A stretch of DNA of 64,000 nt from JBFWUW01 sp050247075 (GTDB taxonomy: Bacteria; Planctomycetota; Planctomycetia; Pirellulales; JBFWUW01): contig JBFWUW010000035.1 of NCBI GenBank assembly GCA_050247075.1, positions 1 through 64,000 on the forward strand, written 5' to 3'. The translations under genes were made by a program, and so were the position numbers. Numbering within the stretch: the stretch's first letter is position 1; every line of letters begins with the position of its first letter. Shown piece after piece: positions 26,637-35,485 of this stretch. The notes beneath the pieces were generated by a model. It searched no databases, had not been told where the DNA came from, and was given only the letters and a program-made list of their open reading frames with translations.

Positions 26637-26903
26637 CTAAAGGTTCGTCAAATCGAGCTCGGGCGGGCCGCCGGCGGCCTCTTCTTGCGAACCGGTAATC
26701 CGCAGATTCTCGGAAGTGTCGAGAAAGATTTTGTCCTGAAGAATCTCTTCGATCACGATCTGCATTTTGTCGTGCGTGTTCAAATCGACCAGCGGACGCG
26801 CGCCGGAGTTGAGCGCCACCAGGCGCTTTTGGATCAGCGTGGAGAGCTTGAAACGCCCGCCCACCTTGTTGACGATCTCTTCTTCACGCAGGGCATCAAT
26901 CAT
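26637..26903 (-). CDS. rpoZ: RNA polymerase omega subunit
   Basis: 88 residues. The conserved segment is GGRFKLSTLIQKRLVALNSGA followed by a region equivalent to the usual helix with DKMQIVIEEI. It promotes RNA polymerase assembly. Its ATG overlaps the gmk stop (26900-26903, ATGA), giving translational coupling. Position between gmk and coaC is the classical one and supports the call despite weak omega sequence conservation. Confidence 0.9.
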   Translation of the reverse strand: MIDALREEEIVNKVGGRFKLSTLIQKRLVALNSGARPLVDLNTHDKMQIVIEEILQDKIFLDTSENLRITGSQEEAAGGPPELDLTNL

Positions 26904-27484
26904 TGGGAGACTTCTCCAGGACGGGTCAAAATCGCGCGGATCTCCCGCACGGCACGTTCTACATCGTCATTTACAATTTGGTGGCGGTACAAACCGGCCG
27001 AGGCCAACTCCCGGCGGGCTGCTTCCAGCCGGCGCTGAATCGCCGCCTCGTTCTCGGTACGGCGGTCCCGCAAGCGGCGTTCCAACTCGGCCATGGAGCC
27101 GGGATGCACAAAGAACGTTTCCGCGTTGGGGTACTCGCCCAGGACGGCCTGCATGCCGTGTACGTCGATCTCCAACACTACCCATTTGCCGGCCGCAAGT
27201 CGAGGGGCTACCTCCCGGCGGGGCGTTCCATACCAGTCGCCACGGCCAAAAACCTCAAAACATTCCAAAAATTCGCCCGACTGCCGCTGCCGTTGGAAAT
27301 CCTCCGCCGACAGAAAGTGGTAGTGGACTCCCTCTTGCTCACCCTGCCGCGGCTGCCGCGTCGTCGCCGAAACCGACTTGGCCAAGGGCCCGGGCGGGTG
27401 CGCAAACAACTGTTCCACCAAGGTCGTTTTGCCCGACCCGGACGGCCCAGAGATCACAATCACGCGGCCGGTCGCAGTGGTCAT
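26900..27484 (-). CDS. gmk: Guanylate kinase
   Basis: 194 residues from the ATG at 27484; an upstream in-frame GTG at 27514 is possible but gains no homology. The P-loop is GPSGSGKTT, followed by the family segments SVSATTRQPRQGEQEGVHYHF and VLEIDVHGMQAV. It phosphorylates GMP to GDP. It overlaps rpoZ by four bases and follows yicC by 31 bp. Confidence 0.96.
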   Translation of the reverse strand: MTTATGRVIVISGPSGSGKTTLVEQLFAHPPGPLAKSVSATTRQPRQGEQEGVHYHFLSAEDFQRQRQSGEFLECFEVFGRGDWYGTPRREVAPRLAAGKWVVLEIDVHGMQAVLGEYPNAETFFVHPGSMAELERRLRDRRTENEAAIQRRLEAARRELASAGLYRHQIVNDDVERAVREIRAILTRPGEVSQ

Positions 27485-27515
27485 GGAACGAATTACAGGC
27501 CGAACAAGAGGCACG

Positions 27516-28400
27516 CTACTCCACGTTTTGAATCATCTCGCGAATCTTTTCAATCGCCGCCTTCATTTCTATCACATGCCGGGCAATGGCCACATCGTTC
27601 GATTTAGAACCGATGGTGTTGACCTCCCGAAACATCTCTTGGGTCAAAAATTCCAGCTTGCGGCCGGCGCTTTCGGCCAGGCCCATGAATGTGCCGAACT
27701 GGTCGATATGGCTCTTGAGCCGCACGATCTCCTCGGAAATGTCCCCCCGGTCGGCGTGAATGCCAATCTCGCGGATCAGGTCCGAAGCCTGGAAATCGAC
27801 CGCGTGTTCAGCCATGAAATTTCGCAACCGCTCTTCCAACCGTACGCGGTACGCATCCAGCACGGCTGGTGCCCGCTGTTCAACTTCCGTCAATTGTTGG
27901 GCGATTTGCGACAAGTTGCTGGTGAGATCGGCCGACATGGCCTTGCCTTCTTCCTGACGCATGTGCGCCAAGTTTGCCAGGGCGGCCTTTAAAGTCCGCG
28001 AAATCAAGGGCCAGTCGCCCGCCGCGTTTTCCGCGCCCGCGGCCGATTCGTCAATCACGCCGGGCAATTGCAGCATCGGTTCCAGCGCGATCGGCGTGGG
28101 CAACTGCCATCGCGTGCGGACTTCCTCCAATTGTTTGCGGTAGCCTTCCAGCACGGCCACGTTGACTTGGAACTCGTCGGGCGAATGAGGGCGGTCCACC
28201 CGCAGATTGACTTGCAGCGTGCCCCGCTTGATTTGCTCCCGGACAATCTGCTCAATCTCGGGCTCCAGGGCGCTGTAACCCTCGGCGCAGCGAACCACCA
28301 GCTTAAAGTAGCGGCTGTTGATGGTGCGGACTTCGATGGCCACGGCTAGGCCGTCTTGCTGGCAATGGGCCTCGCCGAATCCGGTCATGCTCAGCAACAA
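27516..28400 (-). CDS. yicC: YicC family protein (putative endoribonuclease)
   Basis: 294 residues, the usual length. The N-terminus LLSMTGFGEA, the INSRYFKL segment and the C-terminal KSNDVAIARHVIEMKAAIEKIREMIQNVE are strongly conserved in YicC. Start is a TTG at 28400, chosen because family members carry three or four residues before SMTG; the ATG at 28388 is the alternative. Recent work ties YicC to RNA degradation. Its neighbour gmk is the common genomic partner. Confidence 0.93.
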   Translation of the reverse strand: MLLSMTGFGEAHCQQDGLAVAIEVRTINSRYFKLVVRCAEGYSALEPEIEQIVREQIKRGTLQVNLRVDRPHSPDEFQVNVAVLEGYRKQLEEVRTRWQLPTPIALEPMLQLPGVIDESAAGAENAAGDWPLISRTLKAALANLAHMRQEEGKAMSADLTSNLSQIAQQLTEVEQRAPAVLDAYRVRLEERLRNFMAEHAVDFQASDLIREIGIHADRGDISEEIVRLKSHIDQFGTFMGLAESAGRKLEFLTQEMFREVNTIGSKSNDVAIARHVIEMKAAIEKIREMIQNVE

Positions 28401-28496
28401 GGTAACGGCACTCCCTCAAGAGTTATTGCGATTCGAGGATAGACGGCGGTTCCGGCGGCCCTGACACCGCTTTCGCTCGCTCGTGAAAATTCCGCT

Positions 28497-29012
28497 CTAC
28501 TTCTCGCTCGATTCAGAACCGCTGTCGCCAGCGGGAGTGTCGCCGGCGGGCGTGGAATCGGCGGGTGGGTCGCTGGCAGGGGAATCATTGGAGGGCGATT
28601 TTGTGGCGTCCGCACCGTCGGAGGTGGGTTCGTCGGCAGCCCCCTCGCCTTCAAGGGTGGAATTGGTCCCTTCCAATCCGGCATCCGTATCGGCACCAGG
28701 CCCCAATGGGGGCAAACCGGTGGGGGTGGTCGTATTCTTGGGGGCATTCGCGCCAAAGCCGGCTCCGGGATTGCTGGCCCGGTCGTTCTGGTTCAAACGA
28801 ATGATCAGAGCGACACAGGTCAAAATCCAGATGGCGGCGACGACAATGGTGACCCGCGTGAACAAGTCGCCGGCTTTGGTGCCGAACGCGCTTTGCCCAC
28901 CCATGCCCCCCAGGGCACCCGCCAGTCCGCCGCCGCGTCCACGCTGGACCAAGACCAGCATGATCAAGAACACCGCCACCAGCATCAACAAAACCATCAT
29001 GAACGGAACCAT
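28497..29012 (-). CDS. secG: Preprotein translocase subunit SecG with a long acidic tail
   Basis: 171 residues against about 75-110 for most SecG. Two membrane helices (about 1-21 and 51-71) flank the canonical cytoplasmic loop LVQRGRGGGLAGALGG...SAFGTKAGDLFTRVT. Residues 75-171 form a hydrophilic tail rich in Pro, Ser, Thr, Asp, Glu, with repeats of the DxxPAD type near the end. SecG assists SecYE in protein export. tpiA is immediately upstream, the usual neighbour. Confidence 0.93.
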   Translation of the reverse strand: MVPFMMVLLMLVAVFLIMLVLVQRGRGGGLAGALGGMGGQSAFGTKAGDLFTRVTIVVAAIWILTCVALIIRLNQNDRASNPGAGFGANAPKNTTTPTGLPPLGPGADTDAGLEGTNSTLEGEGAADEPTSDGADATKSPSNDSPASDPPADSTPAGDTPAGDSGSESSEK

Positions 29013-29128
29013 GACCTGTACTCCATTATTCCAACCGGCAAGAGCGGGCCTGACGATGGCCCTGGCTTATGCCCAGATTGGATAGCTTCCTAATTGTAGG
29101 GTTGAAAACGCCGCGCCGGAACGATCGA

Positions 29129-29884
29129 TCAGGCCGCGCCAGCCACGATGCCGAGAAAGTCCTCCGCTTTCAAGGCGGCACCGCCAACCAGCGCGCCGTC
29201 GATATTGGGCTGGCGCATCAGTTCGGAGGCGTTGTCGGGTTTGACGCTGCCGCCGTACTGAATCCGTACTTTGGCCGCAACCGCCGAATTGTAGCGGGTT
29301 TCGATCAATTTGCGAAGATCGGCATGGACCTCTTCGGCCTGGGCGGGCGTGGCCACCTTGCCCGTGCCGATGGCCCATACCGGTTCGTAAGCGATAACGG
29401 TCGCGCCCATCTGGTCAGCCGAAAGCCCAGCCAGCGAGCCAGCGAACTGCTTTTGGATGACAGCGGCAGTCTGGCCCGATTCACGCTCGGCCAGCAGCTC
29501 GCCCACGCAGACGATGGGGATCAAACCGGCGGCGTGCGCGGCCAGCGTTTTGCGGTTGATGTCCTGGTCGGTCTCGCCCAGGATATGCCGCCGTTCGCTG
29601 TGTCCCAAGATCACAAACTGGCAGCCTACATCCTTGAGCATGGCCGCGCTCAGTTCGCCCGTGAAGGCCCCCTTTGCTTCGTGATACATGTTCTGGGCAC
29701 CCAAACACACGGAATGCCCCTGGAGCGCCGCCGAGACCGCATCGAGATACACGGCAGGCGGACAGACGGCCACATCCACATCCTTATGGCTGGCGGCCCC
29801 CGCGGCCACGGCCCGGGCCAACGCCACGGCTTGGGCCTTATCGAGGTTCATCTTCCAATTGCCGGCAATGAATTTGCGTCGCAT
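29129..29884 (-). CDS. tpiA: Triosephosphate isomerase
   Basis: 251 residues from the ATG at 29884, starting MRRKFIAGNWKMN, which holds the catalytic-site Asn and Lys. The catalytic His is in ILGHSERR and the Glu in AYEPVWAIGTGK; the phosphate-binding IQYGGSVKPDN closes the barrel. It interconverts dihydroxyacetone phosphate and glyceraldehyde 3-phosphate. It is followed by secG on the same strand after 116 bp. Confidence 0.97.
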   Translation of the reverse strand: MRRKFIAGNWKMNLDKAQAVALARAVAAGAASHKDVDVAVCPPAVYLDAVSAALQGHSVCLGAQNMYHEAKGAFTGELSAAMLKDVGCQFVILGHSERRHILGETDQDINRKTLAAHAAGLIPIVCVGELLAERESGQTAAVIQKQFAGSLAGLSADQMGATVIAYEPVWAIGTGKVATPAQAEEVHADLRKLIETRYNSAVAAKVRIQYGGSVKPDNASELMRQPNIDGALVGGAALKAEDFLGIVAGAA

Positions 29885-29947
29885 GGGGGCAGGACAATCC
29901 GTTGGTTGGTTCGTGAAATCAATAAGCAACGCACATGGCGAGGCTGG

Positions 29948-30994
29948 TCACCGGCCCGCCACGGCCGGGGCGGGAGCGGCGGAAATCGTCTTGCCCAGCA
30001 GTTTGGCCAATCCCCGCATCTGCGCCATGATCTCGGCGTATTGGTCGGGCAGCAGGGCTTGGGGACCGTCGGACAGAGCTTCTTCCGGGCAGTTGTGAAC
30101 CTCGATATGCACGCCGTCCGCGCCGGCGGCCAGGCCAGCCAAGGCTAACGCCGGGATAATGTCGGGCCGGCCCGCCGCATGGCTGGGATCGACGATAATC
30201 GGCAGGTGCGAAAGCAGTTTGGCACACGGTACGGCCGCCACGTCGAACAAATTGCGGGTGAGATTGTCAAAGCCCTTTACGCCGCGCTCGCACAACACGA
30301 CGTGCGGGTTGCCCTGCGCCAGAATATACTCCGCGCTCATCAGCAGGTCTTTGACCGTGGCGCTCATGCCCCGCTTTAGCAGCACCGGCTTTTGCGATTT
30401 GCCCACTTCGTTCAGCAGGGTAAAGTTTTGCATGTTCCGCGCACCAATCTGGAACATGTCGGTGTATTCCTCGACGATTTCCACCCGCCGCGGGTCCATG
30501 ACTTCCGTCACGACCGGCAAGCCATATTTATCGCCGGTCTCTCGCAAGATCTTCAGCCCTGCTTCGCCCAGCCCCTGAAAACCGTAAGGGCTGGTTCGCG
30601 GTTTGTAGGCCCCGCCGCGCAAAATATTCGCCCCGGCTTCCTTGACCGCGGCGGCAATGGCATCCATGCGTTCCGCGCTTTCCACGGCGCAAGGCCCGGC
30701 AATCATCGCCAAATGGCCGCCGCCAATTTTCACCCCGCCCACTTCGATCACGCTCGGCTGGGGATGGGCTTCAATCGAGGCCAGCTTGTAGGGGGGCAAA
30801 ATTGGCACCACTTCGGCCACTCCGGGAATAGCTTGCAGCGGCGTCGACTGCAAGCGGGCCTCGTCGCCAATTACGCCGATAATCGTGCGGTAGGTGCCGC
30901 GGCTAAGGTGGGCCTCCAAGCCCAGCGACTCCACCCGTTCCACGACATGTTGCACTTGTTGATCGGTGACGTTCGATTTCAAGACAATAATCAC
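29948..30994 (-). CDS. aroF: 3-deoxy-7-phosphoheptulonate synthase (type I-beta, regulatory-domain form)
   Basis: 348 residues from a GTG at 30994 (MIIVLKSNVT). A TTG at 31006 is an alternative. An N-terminal ferredoxin-like domain of about 70 residues, as in the Thermotoga-type enzyme regulated by aromatic amino acids, precedes the barrel, which shows GPCAVES, RGGAYKPRTSPY, LLKRGMSATV, VLCERGVKGFD and DPSHAAGRPD. It condenses PEP and erythrose 4-phosphate at the entry of the shikimate pathway. It heads the minus-strand run and is divergent from rpsR. Confidence 0.95.
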   Translation of the reverse strand: MIIVLKSNVTDQQVQHVVERVESLGLEAHLSRGTYRTIIGVIGDEARLQSTPLQAIPGVAEVVPILPPYKLASIEAHPQPSVIEVGGVKIGGGHLAMIAGPCAVESAERMDAIAAAVKEAGANILRGGAYKPRTSPYGFQGLGEAGLKILRETGDKYGLPVVTEVMDPRRVEIVEEYTDMFQIGARNMQNFTLLNEVGKSQKPVLLKRGMSATVKDLLMSAEYILAQGNPHVVLCERGVKGFDNLTRNLFDVAAVPCAKLLSHLPIIVDPSHAAGRPDIIPALALAGLAAGADGVHIEVHNCPEEALSDGPQALLPDQYAEIMAQMRGLAKLLGKTISAAPAPAVAGR

Positions 30995-31195
30995 AGGTGA
31001 CGCCAATTAAATAGAGTGACGTTAAGTTGTTATTTCGCCGCGGGCCGTCGCGGCAAAAGGCAAGTCCTTAGCATAACAACGATTGGATTCGTTCGCCACG
31101 CACCGCGCGGATGGGAACCGAAAAATGCTGCTTCGGGCCTCTCCAGCCAGCCCCTTCGACCACCCCGAACCGGCAAAAATACCTTCCGAACCGCT

Positions 31196-31224
31196 TTGAC
31201 GAACTGAACACAAGGTGTTATTAT
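31196..31224 (+). promoter_or_regulatory. Sigma-70-type promoter for rpsR
   Basis: TTGACG (31196-31201) and TATTAT (31219-31224) are separated by exactly 17 nt, the best promoter match in the window. Transcription would start near 31231, giving a leader of about 75 nt before the rpsR ATG, with a GC-rich hairpin-prone stretch around 31231-31262 available for regulation. Confidence 0.7.
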
Positions 31225-31305
31225 TACGCCCTTTGCCGCCGGTCGCGCCAGTTGCGGCGACGGTTTGGCCCTTATCCCGCACACCTCCAGCGTACTCAGC
31301 CCCCC

Positions 31306-31587
31306 ATGAAGTTTAACGGTCCCCGCAAGCCTGGCCCTCCTGCCCGCAAACGTTCCAAGACGGGTCCGCGCACCAAGAAGAAAGACCCTATTTTCGTCGA
31401 TGGCAAGCGGCCGCGGCCGATGTACGTCGACTACAAGGACTTGGAATTGCTGGGCAAGCTTACCAGCCGGCAAGGCAAAATCCTCAGCCGCCGTAAGAGT
31501 GGTTGCACGGCAGCCAGCCAACACGCCGTGACTTCGGCGATCAAACGGGCACGTTTCATGGCACTGCTGCCCTACGTGGCCGAGTAG
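31306..31587 (+). CDS. rpsR: Small ribosomal subunit protein bS18
   Basis: 93 residues from the ATG at 31306, normal for bS18. A basic N-terminal tail (KFNGPRKPGPPARKRSK) leads into VDYKDLELLGKLTSRQGKILSRRKSG, the conserved rRNA-binding core, and ends with AIKRARFMALLPYV. It is free-standing here, without the usual rpsF, ssb or rplI neighbours. The open frame extends upstream to 31111, but homology starts only at 31306. Confidence 0.96.
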   Translation: MKFNGPRKPGPPARKRSKTGPRTKKKDPIFVDGKRPRPMYVDYKDLELLGKLTSRQGKILSRRKSGCTAASQHAVTSAIKRARFMALLPYVAE

Positions 31588-31927
31588 CCGTTGCGCTCCG
31601 CTGGGCCACGCGCTTCGCAACAGACCCAACCACCCACCTATGCCGCCACGGTCAAATGCGGATGGCTGATGGATTCTCCGCTGACGGCCTCTTGGCTAGC
31701 GCAAAAATCGCTACGACGGGCACAACCGTCCCGCGAGATTTCTTTCCCCGTTATCGCGGCATGACCTAGATTTGGTCATCTCATGGACCATGGCTGGTCG
31801 GTGAGCGTTATCGATTTCTTGCCTTGCGGACCTTTTCGTTTTGCGGCCTGGACCGCTATAAACACCTTCAACATTGCGCGCCTTTGCGCCAGAAAGACTT
31901 GCCATGGGGCACTCGCCGACAGGAACC
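31588..31927 (+). other. Intergenic region upstream of the antiporter gene
   Basis: 340 bp without a supported gene. A 6-bp hairpin (ATGACC/GGTCAT, 31761-31779) and a -10-like TATAAA at 31857-31862 with a weak -35 near 31833 are the only structured elements; the latter is a tentative promoter for the antiporter gene. Confidence 0.45.
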
Positions 31928-33526
31928 ATGACCTTGCCCAACAACCCCTCCAAGATGCTGTATGCCGCGATCGGCGTCATGGTTTTGTTGTATTGTGTCG
32001 CCTTCAAGTTGGGTTGGTTCTCGCTGGATGGGCACGCCGCCGGCCATGCCGTGGCCGCCGAAGCGGCCGCCGCGCATGGGGAACACGCCCACGAACATGC
32101 CCACGCCGAACCGCCCACCCTGTGGATGGTCATTCCGTTTGCCCTGCTGTTGGGCTGCATCGCGGTCTTTCCCTTGATCCACAAGTTGGAGCACCATTGG
32201 GAATCGAACCGCAACAAATTCCTGGTGGCCACCGGCTTGGGCTTGATTGTGCTGACATATTACCTGCTGGGGCACCACCACCCCATCGACAAGCATTTCA
32301 TGGGGCATGGCACGGTCGCGCCGGCCGCCAGCGGCCCGTCGTGGCAGTTGGTGACAACCGTATTGGCCAACGCCATTTTGCAAGAATACGTGCCGTTTAT
32401 CGTGCTGCTATTCGCCCTCTATACGATCAGCGGCGGCATTCGGGTGGAGGGCGACTTGCCCGCCCATCCCTTGACCAACTGCACGTTCTTGGGGATTGGT
32501 GCCTTGATGGCCAGTTTTGTCGGCACGACCGGCGCGGCCATGCTGCTGATTCGCCCCTTGTTGGAAACCAACAAAGAGCGCAAGCACATCAAGCACACCG
32601 TGATTTTCTTCATCTTCATTGTCTGCAATTGCGGCGGGTTGCTGCTGCCGCTGGGCGATCCGCCTTTGTTCTTGGGTTACCTGGCGGGCGTCCCCTTCTT
32701 TTGGACCTTGAAACTGTGGGCACCCTGGCTGTTGACCAATTTGCTGCTGCTGGGGATCTACTTTGCCTGGGACCACTTCTTTGCGTACCCCAAGGAAACC
32801 AAGCCCGACATTTTGCGCGACGAAACGCAAGTCCGCCCGCTGCGTATCCGCGGCCTGATGCCCAACGCGCTGCTGCTGTTTGGCGTGGTGGCCGCCGTGG
32901 CCACGCTCGACCCCAACAAGACTTTTCCCGGCACCGAAACGCAGATTCCCTATTTCATGCGGGAAGTCGTGCTGCTGTCACTGGTGGGGCTGTCGCTATT
33001 TTTGGGTTCGAACAAAGTCCGCGAGGACAACCGCTTCAACTACGGAGCCATCCTGGAAGTAGCGGCCCTGTTCTTTGGCATCTTTATTTGCATGCAGCCG
33101 CCACTGCAAATCTTGAACGTCCGCGGCGCGGAACTGGGCATCGATAGCCCCTCCAAGTTCTTCTGGGCATCGGGGATTTTGTCGAGCATGTTGGATAACG
33201 CGCCGACCTACGTGGTCTTCTTTGAAACCGCCAAGGCTATCGGGGGAGACCCCGCCACCGTGCCGATGGTGGACCTGTCGGGCAGCCATATTCCTGCCGG
33301 CTTTTTGGTGGCCATCAGCTTGGGTGCCGTCTTCATGGGTGCCAACACCTACATTGGCAACGGGCCCAATTTCATGGTGAAGGCTATCGCCGAGAAATCG
33401 GGGGTAAAAATGCCTAGTTTCTTCGGCTACATGGCCTACAGCGTGGGCATTCTGGTGCCAATCTTTGTGTTGCTAACCCTGCTGTTTTTCATCCCCGGTG
33501 CGCCGTTGGCGTTCTTGATTGGCTAA
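31928..33526 (+). CDS. NhaD-type sodium/proton antiporter or related anion permease
   Basis: 532 residues from the ATG at 31928, preferred because an AGGA lies just upstream; ATGs at 31904 and 31874 are in frame. About a dozen hydrophobic segments are visible, with a His-rich loop after the first (HAAGHAV...HGEHAHEHAHAE). Family segments include ILQEYVPFIVLLFALYTISGGI, FVGTTGAAMLLIRP, NCGGLLLPLGDPPLFLGYL and MGANTYIGNGPNFMVKAIAE, as in the NhaD/ArsB/CitM superfamily. Sodium-proton exchange is the most likely role. The His-rich loop could bind metal or sense pH. Its 3' end overlaps the DoxX gene stop by four bases. Confidence 0.87.
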   Translation: MTLPNNPSKMLYAAIGVMVLLYCVAFKLGWFSLDGHAAGHAVAAEAAAAHGEHAHEHAHAEPPTLWMVIPFALLLGCIAVFPLIHKLEHHWESNRNKFLVATGLGLIVLTYYLLGHHHPIDKHFMGHGTVAPAASGPSWQLVTTVLANAILQEYVPFIVLLFALYTISGGIRVEGDLPAHPLTNCTFLGIGALMASFVGTTGAAMLLIRPLLETNKERKHIKHTVIFFIFIVCNCGGLLLPLGDPPLFLGYLAGVPFFWTLKLWAPWLLTNLLLLGIYFAWDHFFAYPKETKPDILRDETQVRPLRIRGLMPNALLLFGVVAAVATLDPNKTFPGTETQIPYFMREVVLLSLVGLSLFLGSNKVREDNRFNYGAILEVAALFFGIFICMQPPLQILNVRGAELGIDSPSKFFWASGILSSMLDNAPTYVVFFETAKAIGGDPATVPMVDLSGSHIPAGFLVAISLGAVFMGANTYIGNGPNFMVKAIAEKSGVKMPSFFGYMAYSVGILVPIFVLLTLLFFIPGAPLAFLIG

Positions 33527-33897
33527 GGGGTCGAGACCGGCTCGGGCCGCGTGTGCCAATAGGCCCACAACAAGAAGACCGCTTGCAGCGGCAGTCGCAG
33601 CAAATGCACCAGGGGCGGGGCGGGCAGCAGAATCTGGTGCTGGTAGAGATAGATGTTGGCCGGAAAGACCGCGATCAGCAGCGCCATGACACCCCAGGCC
33701 GCCATGCGCGAGTACCGCGGCACCAGCAGCAATAGCCCCAAGCCAATCTCGGCCACGCCGCTGAAATAGACCAGCGGTACATGCCACGGCAAATAGGGCG
33801 GCATGATGTTCAGAAAGAACTCGGGCCGCACAAAGTGCATGGTCCCGGCCCCGACCATGAATATTGCTAACAGATAGCGTGAAAGCCGTTGAAGCAT
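33523..33897 (-). CDS. DoxX family membrane protein
   Basis: 124 residues and four hydrophobic helices. The N-terminal YLLAIFMVGAGTMHFVRPEFFLNIMPPYLP and the later FSGVAEIGLGLLLLVPRYSRMAAWG are typical of DoxX-like proteins; function in this subgroup is unknown, though some DoxX proteins take part in membrane redox or quinone-linked processes. It is convergent with the antiporter gene, overlapping at the stops. Confidence 0.85.
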   Translation of the reverse strand: MLQRLSRYLLAIFMVGAGTMHFVRPEFFLNIMPPYLPWHVPLVYFSGVAEIGLGLLLLVPRYSRMAAWGVMALLIAVFPANIYLYQHQILLPAPPLVHLLRLPLQAVFLLWAYWHTRPEPVSTP

Positions 33898-34049
33898 GGC
33901 GATTGGCCGGGCAAGAGAATCGTTCGATAGCGCGAATTGCCCTCTCCATACTCCTCTCCCGTGGTGCCGCGGAGACGGGCTGTTCTCTGCATACGGAATT
34001 GGAACTCAAGGCTGATAGCTTCTTTGCTGATCGCTTCTCCGCTCCAACC

Positions 34050-35477
34050 TCACGCCAAGATTTCCTTTACCACGTTGCCATGCACATCCGTCAGCCGGTA
34101 GTCTCGCCCTTGAAAGCGATATGTTAGCCGAGTGTGGTCGAAGCCCAGCAAGTGCAGCAGCGTGGCGTTCAGGTCGTGGACACGCACCGGATTGCTGGCC
34201 ACGTTGAAGCCAAAATCGTCGGTCACTCCGTGCGTATGGCCCGGCTTGATGCCGCCGCCCGCCAGCCACATGCTAAAGCAGCGGTTGTGGTGGTCGCGGC
34301 CGTCGTTCCCTCCTTGCACCATGGGAGTGCGGCCAAATTCGCCCCCCCACACCACCAGCGTATCCTCGAGCAACCCGCGCTGCTTCAGATCTTGCACCAG
34401 CGCCGCGCTGGCCCGGTCGGTATCCAGGGCGTTTTGCTTGACGCCGGCCGTCAGGTTTCCGTGCTGGTCCCAAGCCTCGTGAAAGAGCTGCACGAACCGC
34501 ACACCGCGCTCGATCAGCCGGCGCGCCAACAGGCAGTTGCGGGCGTAGCTCGACTCCTTGGGATCTTTCACGCCGTACAAATCTAGCGTTTCCTTCGATT
34601 CGCTCGCCAGGTTCATCAGTTCGGGGGCGCTCGTTTGCAGGCGGTATGCCATCTCGTAGCTTTGAATGCGGGCGGCCGTCTCTGGGTCGCTAAAATCGTC
34701 CAGCGCCAGGCCGTTGAGCCGCTGTAAGGTATCGAGCGAGGCCCTCTGCGTTTCATCGTCAATGCCGCGCGGGTTCGATAGGTACAACACGGGGTCGCCC
34801 GCGCTGCGGAAAGGGATGCCGCCGTACATGGTTGGCAAAAAGCCGCAGCCATAGTTGCTAGCGCCGCCGCTGGTTCCCTTGGCACTGGTCAGCACCACAA
34901 AGCCCGGCAAGTCCTCGGCTATGCTTCCCAAGCCGTACAGCGACCATGACCCAAAGCTGGGCCGTCCAAACTGCTGCGAGCCGGTATTCATCATGATTTG
35001 GGCCGGCGCATGATTGACCGCATCGGTCTGCATCGAGCGAATCAGGCAGATGTCATCCGCGATTTGCGCGGTTCGCGGCAGCACCTCGCTAAGTTCCAGG
35101 CCCGACTGCCCGTGCCGTTCGTACTTGAATTTTGGCCCCAGCAAGGCCGAATTGGGATTGATGAACGCCGCCCGGTACCCCTTGAGCAGTTCCGCGGGTG
35201 GCAACTGCCCGTCGCGTTTGGACAGTTCGGGCTTGTGGTCGAACAGTTCCAGATGGCTCGGTGCGCCGGCGTTGAACATGTAGATCACGCGCTTGGCCTT
35301 GGCGGCATAGTGCGGCTGCCGGGGGGCCAATGGCCGGCTGGCCGTGTCGCCGGCGGCTTCGCGGGTGGCCAGGCAACCGGCGGCAATCCCCGCCAGGCCC
35401 ACGCCACATTCCTGAAAGAACCAACGGCGGCTGCGCAGCAGCGCGGTCGAAGCGGGCATAAATTGATTGTCGGGCAT
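34050..35477 (-). CDS. DUF1501 family exported protein
   Basis: 475 residues from the ATG at 35477; a TTG at 35489 overlaps the upstream stop and is an alternative. A twin-arginine-like leader (RSRRWFFQECGVGLAGIAAG) is followed by the DUF1501 domain, which belongs to the alkaline-phosphatase/sulfatase-like fold: INNAGAPSHLELFDHKP-type start (here MFNAGAPSHLELFD), VQLFHEAWDQHGN, VVWGGEFGRTPMVQGGNDGRDHH, and GFNVASNPVRVHDLNATLLHLLG. Substrate unknown. It is the downstream partner of the large DUF1549 protein and surely cotranscribed. Confidence 0.9.
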   Translation of the reverse strand: MPDNQFMPASTALLRSRRWFFQECGVGLAGIAAGCLATREAAGDTASRPLAPRQPHYAAKAKRVIYMFNAGAPSHLELFDHKPELSKRDGQLPPAELLKGYRAAFINPNSALLGPKFKYERHGQSGLELSEVLPRTAQIADDICLIRSMQTDAVNHAPAQIMMNTGSQQFGRPSFGSWSLYGLGSIAEDLPGFVVLTSAKGTSGGASNYGCGFLPTMYGGIPFRSAGDPVLYLSNPRGIDDETQRASLDTLQRLNGLALDDFSDPETAARIQSYEMAYRLQTSAPELMNLASESKETLDLYGVKDPKESSYARNCLLARRLIERGVRFVQLFHEAWDQHGNLTAGVKQNALDTDRASAALVQDLKQRGLLEDTLVVWGGEFGRTPMVQGGNDGRDHHNRCFSMWLAGGGIKPGHTHGVTDDFGFNVASNPVRVHDLNATLLHLLGFDHTRLTYRFQGRDYRLTDVHGNVVKEILA

Positions 35478-35485
35478 GAGTGGAC

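Noticed and set aside
31783..33147. A 454-codon frame overlapping the antiporter
   Set aside because: It runs in an alternative plus-strand frame of the antiporter gene and reads as Arg/His/Gly-rich noise without membrane segments.
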